Source: Dinoroseobacter sp049800775 (GTDB lineage Bacteria; Pseudomonadota; Alphaproteobacteria; Rhodobacterales; Rhodobacteraceae). Taken from it: a stretch of DNA of 64,000 bases. Where the stretch lies: contig NZ_JBNAFR010000008.1 in assembly GCF_049800775.1 (NCBI RefSeq), positions 119,151 to 183,150 on the forward strand, in the 5' to 3' direction. This document shows, in pieces, positions 7,818-16,708 of this stretch. A program made the translations under genes and the position numbers. Positions within the stretch are counted from its first letter, which is position 1, and every line of letters starts with the position of its first letter. A model generated the notes under the pieces. It did not search any database, was not told the DNA's origin, and worked only from the letters and a program-made list of their open reading frames with translations.

Positions 7818-8819
7818 TTACCCCGCCCGTGCCGCGGCCCGCTTGGCGCGATAGGCGGGAACGCCCGTGCCCAAGAGGATCAGAAGACCAATGGTGACCG
7901 ATTGCCATGTGGTCGGAATGCCGATGACAATCAGGCTGTTCTGGACGATCACGATCAACGCCACGCCCAGCAGCGTCCCCGTCAGCGTGCCGTAGCCCCC
8001 GATCAGCCGCGCACCTCCGAGAACCACGGCGGCGATCACCGACAGCTCCAGCCCCACCAGCGAGAACGGGTCCGCCATGCGCCCGACCGAGCCATGGATG
8101 ATCCCCGCAAGTCCCGCGAGCGCGCCGACATAGACATAGACGAAGAACTGCGTCCATTTCACGTTGATGCCGATCCGCCGCGCGCTCTCGACCGAGCCGC
8201 CAATGGCATAGATCGACCGGCCCAGCATGGTCTTTTGCAGGATGAACCAGGTCAGCACGATCACCGCCAGAAGGGCCAGTACCGACCAGGGGATCGAGTA
8301 GAAGTTCCCGGCCTCCGTGGTGCCCCGCGCCAGCACCCCGCGCGAGAAATCCCGCATGGAGGGGGGCAGGGCCGAGATCCGCTGCGAACCCACGAAGGTC
8401 AGCAGGAAGCCGCGAAAGATCGACAGGGTGCCCAGGGTCACGATCAGCGTGGGCAGGCCCAGAAAGGCGATGAAAAACCCGTTTATCGCGCCCAATAAGG
8501 CCCCGAACAGGATCGAAACCACGAAGATCAACGGCCAGGGCGCCTCGGGCCAGATCGCGAGGAACACCACAGAGGATGCGTACATCGCAAAGACCGCGAT
8601 GGCCGTGAAGCTCACATCAATGCCGCCCGAGACCAGCACCAGCATCGCGCCCACGGCGAGGATGCCGATGACAATCGAGGCGCGCAGCAGGTCCGAGACC
8701 GTGGTGATGGTGAAAAAGCGCGGATCCGACAGGGTCGCGATGATGCAGAAAAGGGCGATGACCCCGGCGACGAGGGTCTCGTTCCGGGTCCAGAAATCCT
8801 TGGGGAGAAGGTCGCTCAT
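7818..8819 (-). CDS. Sugar ABC transporter permease (RbsC/LsrD/RhaQ family), second
   Basis: A 333-residue polytopic membrane protein homologous to the neighbouring permease. The family signature reads LVLVSGGIDVSFTAIAVF (about 62-79), and GGARLIGGYGTLTG occurs near residue 270. The start overlaps the ATPase stop by 4 nt (ATGA), so translation is coupled. It should pair with the other permease as a heterodimer. The basic C-terminal tail (RAKRAAARAG) fits the positive-inside rule on the cytoplasmic face. Confidence 0.9.
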   Translation of the reverse strand: MSDLLPKDFWTRNETLVAGVIALFCIIATLSDPRFFTITTVSDLLRASIVIGILAVGAMLVLVSGGIDVSFTAIAVFAMYASSVVFLAIWPEAPWPLIFVVSILFGALLGAINGFFIAFLGLPTLIVTLGTLSIFRGFLLTFVGSQRISALPPSMRDFSRGVLARGTTEAGNFYSIPWSVLALLAVIVLTWFILQKTMLGRSIYAIGGSVESARRIGINVKWTQFFVYVYVGALAGLAGIIHGSVGRMADPFSLVGLELSVIAAVVLGGARLIGGYGTLTGTLLGVALIVIVQNSLIVIGIPTTWQSVTIGLLILLGTGVPAYRAKRAAARAG

Positions 8820-10312
8820 GACGCCAACCTGCGTGTCAGATCGTCCTCGGTGGCCACGCGACCGTCCAGGGCGTCGATGATCCGGCCGTCGCGCATCACG
8901 ATGATACGGTGACAGGTGGCCAGCAGCTCCGGCAGGTCATCCGAGATCACGATGATCCCGATCCCCTGACTGGCCAGATCGCGGATGATGTCGTGGATAT
9001 CGGCCTTGGAGCCCACATCCACCCCCACGCTCGGCCCGTTCAGCACCAGCACCCGGGGCGCGCGCGACAGCCAGCGCGCCAGCGCAACGCGCTGCTGGTT
9101 GCCACCCGACAGGGACTGCACCGGTGCGGTTACATCCGGGGCCTTCACCTTGAGCCGCTTGAGCCAGCCCGAAGCCTCGTCCACGAGGCTGCGCATATTC
9201 AGAAAACCGTTGTTCACATGGGCATCAAGCCGCCCGATGGCGACATTGCGCAGGATCGACTGGCTCAGGAACAGCCCCTCCGTCAGCCGGTCCTCGGGCA
9301 CATAGCCGATCCGCGCCATGGAGGCCGCCTGCGGATCGCCCGTGGGCACGGCCGCATTGTCGACGGTGATCGTGCCCGCATCCGGCGCGACCAGCCCGAA
9401 CAGCGCCTTGGCCACCGAGGTGCGCCCACTGCCCAGAAGGCCGGTGATGCCCAGAACCTCGCCCGCGCGCAGTTCGAAATTGATATCCTCGAAAGAGCCT
9501 TCCTTGCGCAACCCGCGTACCTCCATCAGGGCCTCGGCCCCGGCGGCATGGTCGCTGGGCGGCACCTCGGGCACGTCGCGGCCGGTCATGTGATAGGCCA
9601 GCGATTGCGTGTCGAAATCCGAGGCGGGCCCCTCGGCCACCTTCTTGCCGTTGCGCAGCACGACGACCTTCTCCGACACCTCCAGCACTTCGGCCAGCTT
9701 GTGGCTGACAAAGATCACGGCGACGCCTTCGTCCTTCAGCATCCGGATGATGCCCTGCAGGCGGCGCACCTCCTTCTCGGTCAGGGCGGTGGTCGGCTCG
9801 TCCATGATGATCAGTTGCGCCTGCGAGGCCAGCGCCCGACAAATCGCGACAAGCTGTTTTTGCGCCACGGGCAGGGTCTCGACCCGGGCGTCGAGGTCGA
9901 TCTCGACTCCGATCCGGTCCAGTGCCTTGCGGGCGATCTCGCGGCTGGCGCGCGGGTTGAAGAACCGCTCATGGGTCGACAGTTGCGTGGCAAAGGCGAT
10001 GTTCTCGGCCACGTTGAGGTTCGGAAAGAGCGAGAAGTCCTGAAAGATCACCATCACGCCCGCCGCCGCCGAGATCCGCGGGTTCAGGTCCGGCTGATCC
10101 TCGCCGGCGATGCGCACCATGCCTTCGGTGGCGGGCTCCACGCCCGAGATGATCTTGATGAGGGTCGATTTGCCGGATCCGTTCTCGCCGGCCAGACAGA
10201 CCGCTTCGCCGGGTTGGACGGTAAAATCAACGGAATCGAGCGCGGTGACCCCCGCGTAGCGTTTCGTTATCGCGCGCAGGTCAATATACGCGGTGTCACG
10301 TGTCGGGGACAT
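8816..10312 (-). CDS. Sugar ABC transporter ATP-binding protein (RbsA/LsrA type, two ATPase domains)
   Basis: A 498-residue fused double ATPase. Domain 1 has Walker A GENGSGKST (about 38-46), a Walker B LIIMDEPTTAL and a poorly conserved signature (LPVAQKQL). Domain 2 (from about 265) has a degenerate Walker A, GLLGSGRTS, and a good signature LSGGNQQRVALARWL with VLNGPSVGVDVG. This asymmetry is normal for the carbohydrate uptake family 2. It follows the binding-protein gene after a 72-nt gap that contains a strong hairpin, and overlaps the permease start downstream. Confidence 0.93.
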   Translation of the reverse strand: MSPTRDTAYIDLRAITKRYAGVTALDSVDFTVQPGEAVCLAGENGSGKSTLIKIISGVEPATEGMVRIAGEDQPDLNPRISAAAGVMVIFQDFSLFPNLNVAENIAFATQLSTHERFFNPRASREIARKALDRIGVEIDLDARVETLPVAQKQLVAICRALASQAQLIIMDEPTTALTEKEVRRLQGIIRMLKDEGVAVIFVSHKLAEVLEVSEKVVVLRNGKKVAEGPASDFDTQSLAYHMTGRDVPEVPPSDHAAGAEALMEVRGLRKEGSFEDINFELRAGEVLGITGLLGSGRTSVAKALFGLVAPDAGTITVDNAAVPTGDPQAASMARIGYVPEDRLTEGLFLSQSILRNVAIGRLDAHVNNGFLNMRSLVDEASGWLKRLKVKAPDVTAPVQSLSGGNQQRVALARWLSRAPRVLVLNGPSVGVDVGSKADIHDIIRDLASQGIGIIVISDDLPELLATCHRIIVMRDGRIIDALDGRVATEDDLTRRLAS

Positions 10313-10342
10313 GAACAGCCAACTTCAATCAGGGATGTCTTG

Positions 10343-10370
10343 AAAAGCCAGGGCGGCCCGAAGGCCGCCC
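10343..10370 (-). terminator. Hairpin with UUCG loop between binding-protein gene and ATPase gene
   Basis: A perfect 8-bp inverted repeat (10351-10358 with 10363-10370) encloses a four-base loop that reads TTCG on the minus strand, followed by TGGC and TTTT. It lies just after the binding-protein stop. In binding-protein-dependent systems such hairpins allow partial read-through and protect the upstream message, giving excess binding protein over membrane components; that role is inferred here. Confidence 0.7.
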
Positions 10371-10384
10371 CGTCTCGGGAGTGA

Positions 10385-11374
10385 TCAGAACGGGTAGTCC
10401 GCCATGTTCCCCGCATCCACATTCACCCAGGCCTGGCCATAGATGACCTTGCCGTCGAGCGAGATGTTCTCGTAGCCCGGCAGGCCCAGATCCATGCCAT
10501 CGGTGACCGTCTCGCCATTCATCACCATGACGGCAAGCTTGTTCATGGCCTCACCAGCCACGGCCGGATCCCAGAAGCCGATGCCATCCACGGCGCCGGT
10601 TTCCAGATACTGGCCCGCGATCGAGGGCAGGGAGGTGCCGAAGACGCAGGTCGCATCCTCCATCCCGCGCTCTTCGATGGAGCGTCCGATGCCCGCCACA
10701 TCCGTAGAGGCCGAGCCCTGCATGCCCTTGATGTTCGGGAAGGCGCGCAGCACTTCCTGGGCCTTGGTATAGGCCTGCTCGGCGTCGTCGAAGGTCTCGT
10801 TCTTGTCGCCGACCAGGGTCATTTTCGGATAATTCGCCTCCTGATGGGCAATCGCGCCATCGACCCACTGGTTATGGGTCTGCGAGGTGAGCGAGCCGAC
10901 AAAGACGGCATATTCCCCTTCGCCACCCATGCAGGTTGCGAGCTGTTCCATCAGGTTGGCGCCGAAATCCTCGTTCACGAAGGCTTCGAGGTCATAGGTC
11001 GTGTTCTGCTGGGCGGCGGCCTCGTGCGTGATCACGGCAATGCCGGCTTCCATGGCGCGACCCAGAACGGGCTCCAGCGCCTCGGGCGACATCGGAACCA
11101 CCGCGAGCGCATCCACGCCTTGGGCGATCATGTCCTCGATCAGCGCGACCTGTTGCTGCGGGTCGGCCTGGGCGGGCCCGACCTGGAAGGCGTTCATGCC
11201 GGATTCGTCGGCGAATTTCTTGACGCCTTCCTCCATCCGGTTGAACCACTGGATGCCCGCGATCTTGACCACGGTGGCAATGTCCTTGGAATGACCATCC
11301 GCGGCCACCTGTGTCCCCATGAGGGCTGCCGAAGCGCATGCGGCACTGGCCAGCAATGTAATCTTGGTCTTCAT
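10385..11374 (-). CDS. Periplasmic sugar-binding protein of the LsrB/RhaS family
   Basis: A 329-residue type I periplasmic binding protein with a signal peptide (cleavage near QVAA, residue 25). It aligns by eye with LsrB-type proteins: K37 in VVKIAGIQWF matches the ligand lysine, and the GFWDPAVAGEAMN and terminal ADYPF segments match as well. However, the LsrB ligand Asp becomes E118 (ITHEA), and the Asp-Gln pair becomes T166-H167 (SQTHNQW). Autoinducer-2 binding is therefore unlikely and another sugar or polyol is the probable ligand. It is the first gene of the leftward transporter operon and faces a SorC-type regulator across a shared promoter region. Confidence 0.9.
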   Translation of the reverse strand: MKTKITLLASAACASAALMGTQVAADGHSKDIATVVKIAGIQWFNRMEEGVKKFADESGMNAFQVGPAQADPQQQVALIEDMIAQGVDALAVVPMSPEALEPVLGRAMEAGIAVITHEAAAQQNTTYDLEAFVNEDFGANLMEQLATCMGGEGEYAVFVGSLTSQTHNQWVDGAIAHQEANYPKMTLVGDKNETFDDAEQAYTKAQEVLRAFPNIKGMQGSASTDVAGIGRSIEERGMEDATCVFGTSLPSIAGQYLETGAVDGIGFWDPAVAGEAMNKLAVMVMNGETVTDGMDLGLPGYENISLDGKVIYGQAWVNVDAGNMADYPF

Positions 11375-11500
11375 CTCTTCCTCCCTAAGCCCGCGGATGC
11401 GGGTTCTTCTCCCGTCCGGCGGGGGACCCGTCGGCGCAAAAAAACCTGTGACTTATCAAACGCCTGCCTATGCTCGGGCATATGTCTCGGGGCGCTTGGA

Positions 11501-11531
11501 TCACACTTGTGCATTGACTGCACGTTTGTGA
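11501..11531. promoter_or_regulatory. 31-bp palindrome, likely operator of the SorC-type regulator
   Basis: The sequence reads TCACA-N3-GTGCA-N5-TGCAC-N3-TGTGA. Ten of the 13 positions in each arm are complementary, around a 5-nt centre (TTGAC). It sits in the 224-nt divergent region between the binding-protein gene (start 11374, minus) and the SorC regulator (start 11599, plus), where one bound protein could control both operons. A TTGACT and a TATATAAG element lie within and just right of it. SorC-family tetramers bind long palindromes of this kind. Confidence 0.6.
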
Positions 11532-11598
11532 CTATATAAGCACGAAACCCTCGGTCAAGCCATTTTGTCGCAGCTCGCGGGGAGGCCCCGGAACGCCC

Positions 11599-12573
11599 AT
11601 GTTGATGCAGAAACGTCAGGCGGATAACGACATCGCCCAAGCCGCGTGGCTTTATTACGTTGGCAATCTCAGCCAGCAGGAGGTCAGCAAACGGCTCGGG
11701 ATCTCGCGCTTCAAGGTGCTGCGGATGCTGGCGGATGCACGGGCGCAGGGATTGGTTCGAATCGCGGTCGAACATCGCACCTCGCGGACGCTGGAGCTGG
11801 CGGATCGGCTGGTCGCGGCCTTTGGTCTGCAAGAGGTGCAGGTCGCACCCATCGGTGCCGAGACCGAGGATGAGGCGCTCGCACGCAACGCCGTCGCCAT
11901 TCTGGCCAGCGGCTATCTCGCCCGGATCGCGGGCTCGGACCGGCAGGCCACGGTCGGGCTCGGCTGGGGACGGACCCTGTCGTCGATGGCCGATAACCTG
12001 ACCGGCGTGCGCAATTCCGGGCTGACCTTCGTGTCGCTCATGGGCTCGGTCACCTATGCCTCCCATACGGCGCCCGGCGATGTCTGCGTGCGGCTCGCGG
12101 CCCAGACCGGCGGGCGCGCCATCCTGATGCCCGCGCCCTTTGTCACCGACAGCGCCGAGGCCTGCGCCGGGATCATGTCCCAACGCCTCGTGCGCGAGGC
12201 CATGGACGTGGCGCGCAAGGCCGACCACGCGCTGATGAGCGTCGGCGAATGCCGCGAGGGCGCGATCCTCTTTGACAGTGACATCTTCAGCGCCGCGCAG
12301 ATCCAGCAATTGCGCGATGCGGATGTGGTCGGGGATTGCTGCGGGGTGTTCTACAAGGCCGATGGCACGGTGGCCGATATCGAGCTCAACCGCTGCACGC
12401 CCTGTGTCCAGCCCGCGGATATGGCTGGTATGGAGACCGTGCTGCTCGCCGCCGGTCTCGGCAAGCTCGCCGCCACCATCGCGGTGCTGCGGGCGGGCTT
12501 CGTGAAAAAGCTTCTGGTGGATGAGCGGCTGGCCAAGGGCCTCGTCGCGGCAAGCGAAAAGGGGGAGGCGTGA
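11599..12573 (+). CDS. SorC/EryD-type sugar-binding transcriptional regulator
   Basis: A 324-residue SorC-family regulator. An N-terminal HTH (NLSQQEVSKRLGISRFKVLRML, about 22-44) is followed by an effector domain with GLGWGRTLSSMADNL (about 120-134) and GDCCGVFYKADG. It is transcribed away from the ABC transporter operon and leads a rightward operon with the epimerase, dehydrogenase-complex genes and kinase. The palindrome at 11501-11531 is its likely target. Members of the family (EryD, LsrR, DalR) are usually repressors released by a phosphorylated pathway intermediate. Confidence 0.9.
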   Translation: MLMQKRQADNDIAQAAWLYYVGNLSQQEVSKRLGISRFKVLRMLADARAQGLVRIAVEHRTSRTLELADRLVAAFGLQEVQVAPIGAETEDEALARNAVAILASGYLARIAGSDRQATVGLGWGRTLSSMADNLTGVRNSGLTFVSLMGSVTYASHTAPGDVCVRLAAQTGGRAILMPAPFVTDSAEACAGIMSQRLVREAMDVARKADHALMSVGECREGAILFDSDIFSAAQIQQLRDADVVGDCCGVFYKADGTVADIELNRCTPCVQPADMAGMETVLLAAGLGKLAATIAVLRAGFVKKLLVDERLAKGLVAASEKGEA

Positions 12574-13421
12574 TGGAAGGCTTCGGGGTGCATACCAGCA
12601 TGTGGACCATGTCCTGGGATCGGGCGGGCTGCGAAAAGGCGGTGGCCAAGGCCCAGTCCTATGGCATGGATTTTCTCGAGATCGCCTTGCTCGACCCGCC
12701 CAGCGTGGATGCCGAGCACAGCCGTCAGGTGCTTGAGGCGGCCGAGATGCGCTCGGTCTGCTCATTGGGCCTGCCGCAGGCGGTCTGGGCCTCGCACAAC
12801 CCGGACGGCGCGGTCGCGTTCCTGACCCAGGCGCTGGACAAGGCGGCGGCCATGGGCTCCGAGGCGCTGTCGGGGGTCGTCTATGGTGGGATCGGCGAGC
12901 GGACCGGCAAGCCGCCGACCACCGCCGAGCTCGACAATGTGGCCGACGCGCTGACCCGGGCGGCGGCCCATGCGAAATCCCTCGGGCTGCTTTTCGGGAT
13001 CGAGCCGGTGAACCGCTACGAGACCCATCTGCTCAACACCGGCTGGCAGGCGGTCGAGATGATCGAGCGGATCGGAGCCGAGAACATGTTCGTCCATCTC
13101 GACACCTACCACATGAATATCGAGGAAAAGGGCATCGCCCAGGGCATCATCGATGCCCGCGAGCACCTGCGCTACATCCATCTATCGGAATCCGACCGGG
13201 GCACGCCCGGGGCCGGGACCATCGCCTGGGACGAGATCTATTCCGCCCTGCGCGCGGTCGGCTTCAAGGGTGGGCTCGCCATGGAAAGCTTCATCGACAT
13301 GCCCCCCGAGATCGCCTTTGGCCTCTCGGTCTGGCGGCCCGTGGCCTCGGGCGAGGCCGAGGTCATGGAAAACGGCTTGCCCTTCCTGCGCAACAAGGCG
13401 CGGCAATACGGGCTGATCTGA
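12573..13421 (+). CDS. Sugar epimerase/isomerase of the D-tagatose 3-epimerase (AP-endonuclease-2 TIM barrel) family
   Basis: About 282 residues forming a TIM barrel. The four metal-ligand positions of ketose 3-epimerases are recognisable: Glu in FGIEPVNRYETHLLNT, Asp in HLDTYHMNIEE, His in IHLSESDRG and Glu in AMESFIDM. A ketose 3-epimerase or a phospho-ketotetrose isomerase activity is possible. I prefer ATG 12573 (overlapping the regulator stop, TGATG) to GTG 12570 because the GGGGGAG ribosome site is better spaced. It belongs to the same operon as the E1/E2 genes downstream. Confidence 0.85.
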   Translation: MEGFGVHTSMWTMSWDRAGCEKAVAKAQSYGMDFLEIALLDPPSVDAEHSRQVLEAAEMRSVCSLGLPQAVWASHNPDGAVAFLTQALDKAAAMGSEALSGVVYGGIGERTGKPPTTAELDNVADALTRAAAHAKSLGLLFGIEPVNRYETHLLNTGWQAVEMIERIGAENMFVHLDTYHMNIEEKGIAQGIIDAREHLRYIHLSESDRGTPGAGTIAWDEIYSALRAVGFKGGLAMESFIDMPPEIAFGLSVWRPVASGEAEVMENGLPFLRNKARQYGLI

Positions 13422-13444
13422 CGCGATCCGGGAAAAGGACAGAC

Positions 13445-14458
13445 ATGAAAAACTCAACGCTGCCAGAGCTCTATGCCGAGATGCGCCGGGTGCGCAGCTT
13501 CGAAGAGCGCGTGGGCGAGCTGTTCGTGCGCGGCCAGTCCGCGGGCTCCATGCTGCATCTGTCGATCGGCGAGGAAAGCACCGCCGTGGGCGTGTGCGCT
13601 GCCATGGAAGAGGGGGATACCTTCACCACCCACCACCGGGGGCACGGGATTTTCCTCGCGCGCGGGGCCGATCCCAACGGGATGATGGCCGAGATTGCGG
13701 GCAAGGAGAGCGGCTATTGCCGGGGCAAGGGCGGCTCTATGCATATCGCCGATATGGGGCTCGGCCATCTCGGCGCGAACGCCATTGTCGGCGGTGGCAT
13801 CCCGGCCGTGGTTGGCGCGGGGCTCGCGGCACGCCAACAGAAAAGCGGCAAGGTCTCGGTCGCGTTTTTCGGCGATGGCGCGACCGGGCAGGGGATCCTG
13901 TACGAGAGCATGAACATGGCCGCGCTCTGGTCCCTGCCGGTGATGTTCGTCTGCATCAACAATCAATACGGCATGGGCACGCGGATCGATCAGGCCACGG
14001 CCAATCCGCGCCTGCATGAGCGGGCCGAGGCCTTTGGCCTCGCGGCGCGGACGGTGGACGGGCTCGCGGTCGAAGATGTGGCCGAGGCCGCCGCCGAGCT
14101 CATGGCCGGGGCGCGGGCGGGCAAGCCCGCCTTTCTCGCGGTGGATTGCTACCGGTTCTACGGCCATGCCCGCAAGGACAAGTCCCCCTATCGCGATGCC
14201 GCCGAGGAAGAGATGGGCCGTCAGAAAGACCCGGTCCAGCAGGCCCGCGAAAAGCTGATCGCGACAGGTCAGATGACCGAAACCGAGCTCGACGCGCTGG
14301 ATGACCGGATCGCCGCCGAGATGGACGGTTCGATTGACTATGCCATCGCCGGGAAGGAGCCGCAGATGGCCTCCATGTTCCGCGATGTCTATGACCCCTC
14401 GCAGCCCGAGCCGGAGCCCGTGCGCACCCGCCTCGACCGCATTCTGGCGCAGGAGTAG
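13445..14458 (+). CDS. Thiamine-diphosphate-dependent dehydrogenase E1 alpha subunit (acetoin/pyruvate dehydrogenase-like)
   Basis: A 337-residue E1 alpha. The thiamine-diphosphate motif runs from GDGATGQG to CINNQYGMGT (about 143-180), and the GGSMHIADM and HHRGHG segments are present. This size and sequence style match acetoin dehydrogenase AcoA and related 2-oxo or 1-hydroxyketone cleaving enzymes. It is followed 4 nt later by E1 beta and then by an E2 with an alpha/beta-hydrolase domain, the acetoin dehydrogenase arrangement. In this sugar locus it may cleave an acetoin-like or hydroxyketone intermediate to acetyl-CoA plus an aldehyde; the substrate is inferred. Confidence 0.87.
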   Translation: MKNSTLPELYAEMRRVRSFEERVGELFVRGQSAGSMLHLSIGEESTAVGVCAAMEEGDTFTTHHRGHGIFLARGADPNGMMAEIAGKESGYCRGKGGSMHIADMGLGHLGANAIVGGGIPAVVGAGLAARQQKSGKVSVAFFGDGATGQGILYESMNMAALWSLPVMFVCINNQYGMGTRIDQATANPRLHERAEAFGLAARTVDGLAVEDVAEAAAELMAGARAGKPAFLAVDCYRFYGHARKDKSPYRDAAEEEMGRQKDPVQQAREKLIATGQMTETELDALDDRIAAEMDGSIDYAIAGKEPQMASMFRDVYDPSQPEPEPVRTRLDRILAQE

Positions 14459-14462
14459 TCCC

Positions 14463-15446
14463 ATGGCGCAGATCGAGACGACCTATCGCGATGCCCTCCG
14501 GCTGGCTCTCTCCGAGGCGATGGAGGCCGATGAAAGCGTGATCCTGATGGGCGAGGAAGTGGGCCGCTATGGGGGCGCCTATGGCGTGACCAAGGACCTG
14601 ATCAAGAGCTTCGGCGCGGACCGGGTGATCGACACCCCGATCTCCGAGGCGGCGATTGTCGGCACCGCCGTGGGGGCCGCGATGACTGGCCTGCGCCCGG
14701 TGGCCGAGCTGATGTATGTGGATTTCATCGGCATGACGATGGATCAACTCGCCAATCAGGCGGCCAAGATTCGCTACATGTTCGGCGGCCAGATCGGCGT
14801 GCCCATGGTCCTGCGCACCCAGGGCGGAACCGGGCGCTCGGCGGGGGCGCAGCATAGCCAGAGCCTCGAGGCGTATGTGATGCACACACCGGGCCTGCGG
14901 TTGGCCATGCCCGCGACAGTGGCCGATGCCTATCACCTCTTGCGGCAATCCCTGCAGCAGCCCGACCCGGTGGTCTTCATCGAACACAAGGGTCTCTACA
15001 CGATGAAGGGCGCGCTCGACCCCGAGGAGGAGACCGCCCCCTGGGGACAGGCGCAGGTCCTGCGCGCGGGCGGCGATCTGGTGATCGTCACCTATTCGCG
15101 CCAGGTCCATCATGCGCTGGCTGCCGCCGAGACCTTGCTGAGCCAGCACGGCATCGCGGCAAACGTCGTTGACCTGCGCACGCTCAACCCGCTGGATTTC
15201 GACACGATCCGCCCGCTGGTCGAGGCGGCTGGCCGCGCCATGGTCGTTTCCGAAGGGGTGATGACCTGCGGTGTGGCGGCGGAACTGGTCGCGCGCATCA
15301 CGGAGGAATGCTTTGATTTCCTTGAAGAGCCCGTGATCCGCGTGGCAGGCGAGGACATCCCGATCTCGGTTTCGCCCCTGTTGGAACAGAACTCTGTTCC
15401 CACGCCCGAGCTGATCGTCGAGACCGCGCGAAAGATGGTTCGATGA
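14463..15446 (+). CDS. Thiamine-diphosphate-dependent dehydrogenase E1 beta subunit (acetoin/pyruvate dehydrogenase-like)
   Basis: A 327-residue E1 beta. Typical segments are MGEEVGRYGGAYGVTKDL near residue 28, DTPISEAAIVGTAVGAA near 60, RTQGGTGRSAGAQHSQSLEA near 118 and VVDLRTLNPLDFDTI near 235. The start is ATG 14463, 4 nt after the E1 alpha stop; the open frame extends further upstream but only as overlap with E1 alpha. It forms the alpha2beta2 E1 heterotetramer with its neighbour. The stop overlaps the E2 start by 4 nt. Confidence 0.9.
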   Translation: MAQIETTYRDALRLALSEAMEADESVILMGEEVGRYGGAYGVTKDLIKSFGADRVIDTPISEAAIVGTAVGAAMTGLRPVAELMYVDFIGMTMDQLANQAAKIRYMFGGQIGVPMVLRTQGGTGRSAGAQHSQSLEAYVMHTPGLRLAMPATVADAYHLLRQSLQQPDPVVFIEHKGLYTMKGALDPEEETAPWGQAQVLRAGGDLVIVTYSRQVHHALAAAETLLSQHGIAANVVDLRTLNPLDFDTIRPLVEAAGRAMVVSEGVMTCGVAAELVARITEECFDFLEEPVIRVAGEDIPISVSPLLEQNSVPTPELIVETARKMVR

Positions 15447-16675
15447 GCGAGTTCACGAGGCTGGCCCTGCCCATGCCGCGCCTCGGCGAGACGATGGAGG
15501 AGGCGACGGTCGCCGAATGGCTGGTCGCCCCGGGCCAGAGCTTCAAGCGGGGCGATCCGCTGCTGGAGGTCGAGACCGACAAGACGATGGTGGAATACCC
15601 CGCGCTGGGGAACGGCACCTTGCTCGCAACCCTCGTGGCCCCGGGCGATGTGGTCTCGGTCGGCACGCCGATTGCCGAGATCGAGACGGCGGATCCCTGG
15701 GACGGGATCAATGGGGAGGACCCGGCAGAGGCAGAGGCGGCGCCCGCGCCTCAGACCCCGGCCCCTGACACGCCGCCGCCGTCCGGGCCGGCCCCGGGCA
15801 CCGCGCGCCTGCGGGCCACGCCGCTGGCCCGGCGCCTTGCGCGCGAGGGCGGTCTCGACCTTGACCAGATCCCGGGCACCGGACGGCGCGGCCGGATCGA
15901 GGCGGGCGATGTGCGCGCCCTGATCCCGGGCGCGGGCGCTCCCGCCGCCCAACGCGTCGCGCGGCAGGCCGGGGCAACCGCACCGGTCTATTGCGTTCAT
16001 GGTTATGCAGGGCTTGGGGCCAACTGGGCGGCCCTGCGGGCAGAGTTGCAGCGCGCCGGCCTCAGCTCCTCGGCGCCGGACCTGCCGGGCCATGGCCGCA
16101 ACCCGGTCGAGGCAGGGGCGGTCGCAGATCTCGTGGACTGGCTGGCCGATGACCTCGCCCGCCAGCCTGCACCCGTGCATCTGCTGGGCCATTCGCTGGG
16201 GGCCTATGTGGTTGCCGAAGCCGCCCGCCGCCAGCCCGGACAGGTGGCCCGACTGACCCTGCTGGCCCCGGCGGGCTGCGGGTTGGAGATCCATGGCGGG
16301 TTCCTGACCAGCATGGCCGCGGCCCCCGGTCCCGGCGAGTTGGCCCATCTCATGCGGCTCCTCGGTCCCAAGGCCGCCGCCCTGGACAGTGCCGCGCTGA
16401 CGGCCATGGCGCAGGAGTTGCGCGGGCAGCGCCTGTCCGGGCTCGCCACCTCCATGGCGCGCGGCGATACGCAGCGGATCGACACGCTGGGCCCCTTGCG
16501 CGCGCTGGCCGGGCAGATGCCCGTCACCGCGATCTTCGGGCTCGCCGACCGCATCATCCCGCGCGCGCACGCCTTTCACTTGCCGCCCCATGTCGCCTGC
16601 CACATGGTAGAGACCGGGCACATGCCGCATTGGGACGCGACCGCAGATGTCGCCGCCATACTCGCGGCATCCTGA
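15443..16675 (+). CDS. AcoC-type E2: lipoyl domain, E3-binding domain and alpha/beta hydrolase
   Basis: A 410-residue three-part protein. A lipoyl domain (about 1-83) carries the lipoylated K47 in VETDKTMVE. A Pro/Ala linker leads to an E3-binding domain (about 122-160). The C-terminus (about 180-410) is an alpha/beta hydrolase with HGYAGLGANW, the nucleophile S251 in LLGHSLGAY, and a catalytic His in ETGHMPHW, not the CAT-like E2 core of pyruvate dehydrogenases. That replacement is the hallmark of acetoin dehydrogenase AcoC. No E3 gene is in the window, so the lipoamide dehydrogenase must come from elsewhere. Confidence 0.9.
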   Translation: MSEFTRLALPMPRLGETMEEATVAEWLVAPGQSFKRGDPLLEVETDKTMVEYPALGNGTLLATLVAPGDVVSVGTPIAEIETADPWDGINGEDPAEAEAAPAPQTPAPDTPPPSGPAPGTARLRATPLARRLAREGGLDLDQIPGTGRRGRIEAGDVRALIPGAGAPAAQRVARQAGATAPVYCVHGYAGLGANWAALRAELQRAGLSSSAPDLPGHGRNPVEAGAVADLVDWLADDLARQPAPVHLLGHSLGAYVVAEAARRQPGQVARLTLLAPAGCGLEIHGGFLTSMAAAPGPGELAHLMRLLGPKAAALDSAALTAMAQELRGQRLSGLATSMARGDTQRIDTLGPLRALAGQMPVTAIFGLADRIIPRAHAFHLPPHVACHMVETGHMPHWDATADVAAILAAS

Positions 16676-16708
16676 GACACCAGTGACGACCCAAGGGAGG
16701 AGGGGAGT

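Noticed and set aside
6797..11374. Annotation of the transporter as an autoinducer-2 (Lsr) importer
   Set aside because: The binding protein resembles LsrB overall, but the ligand Asp and the Asp-Gln pair are replaced (E118, T166-H167), and LsrF and LsrG are absent.
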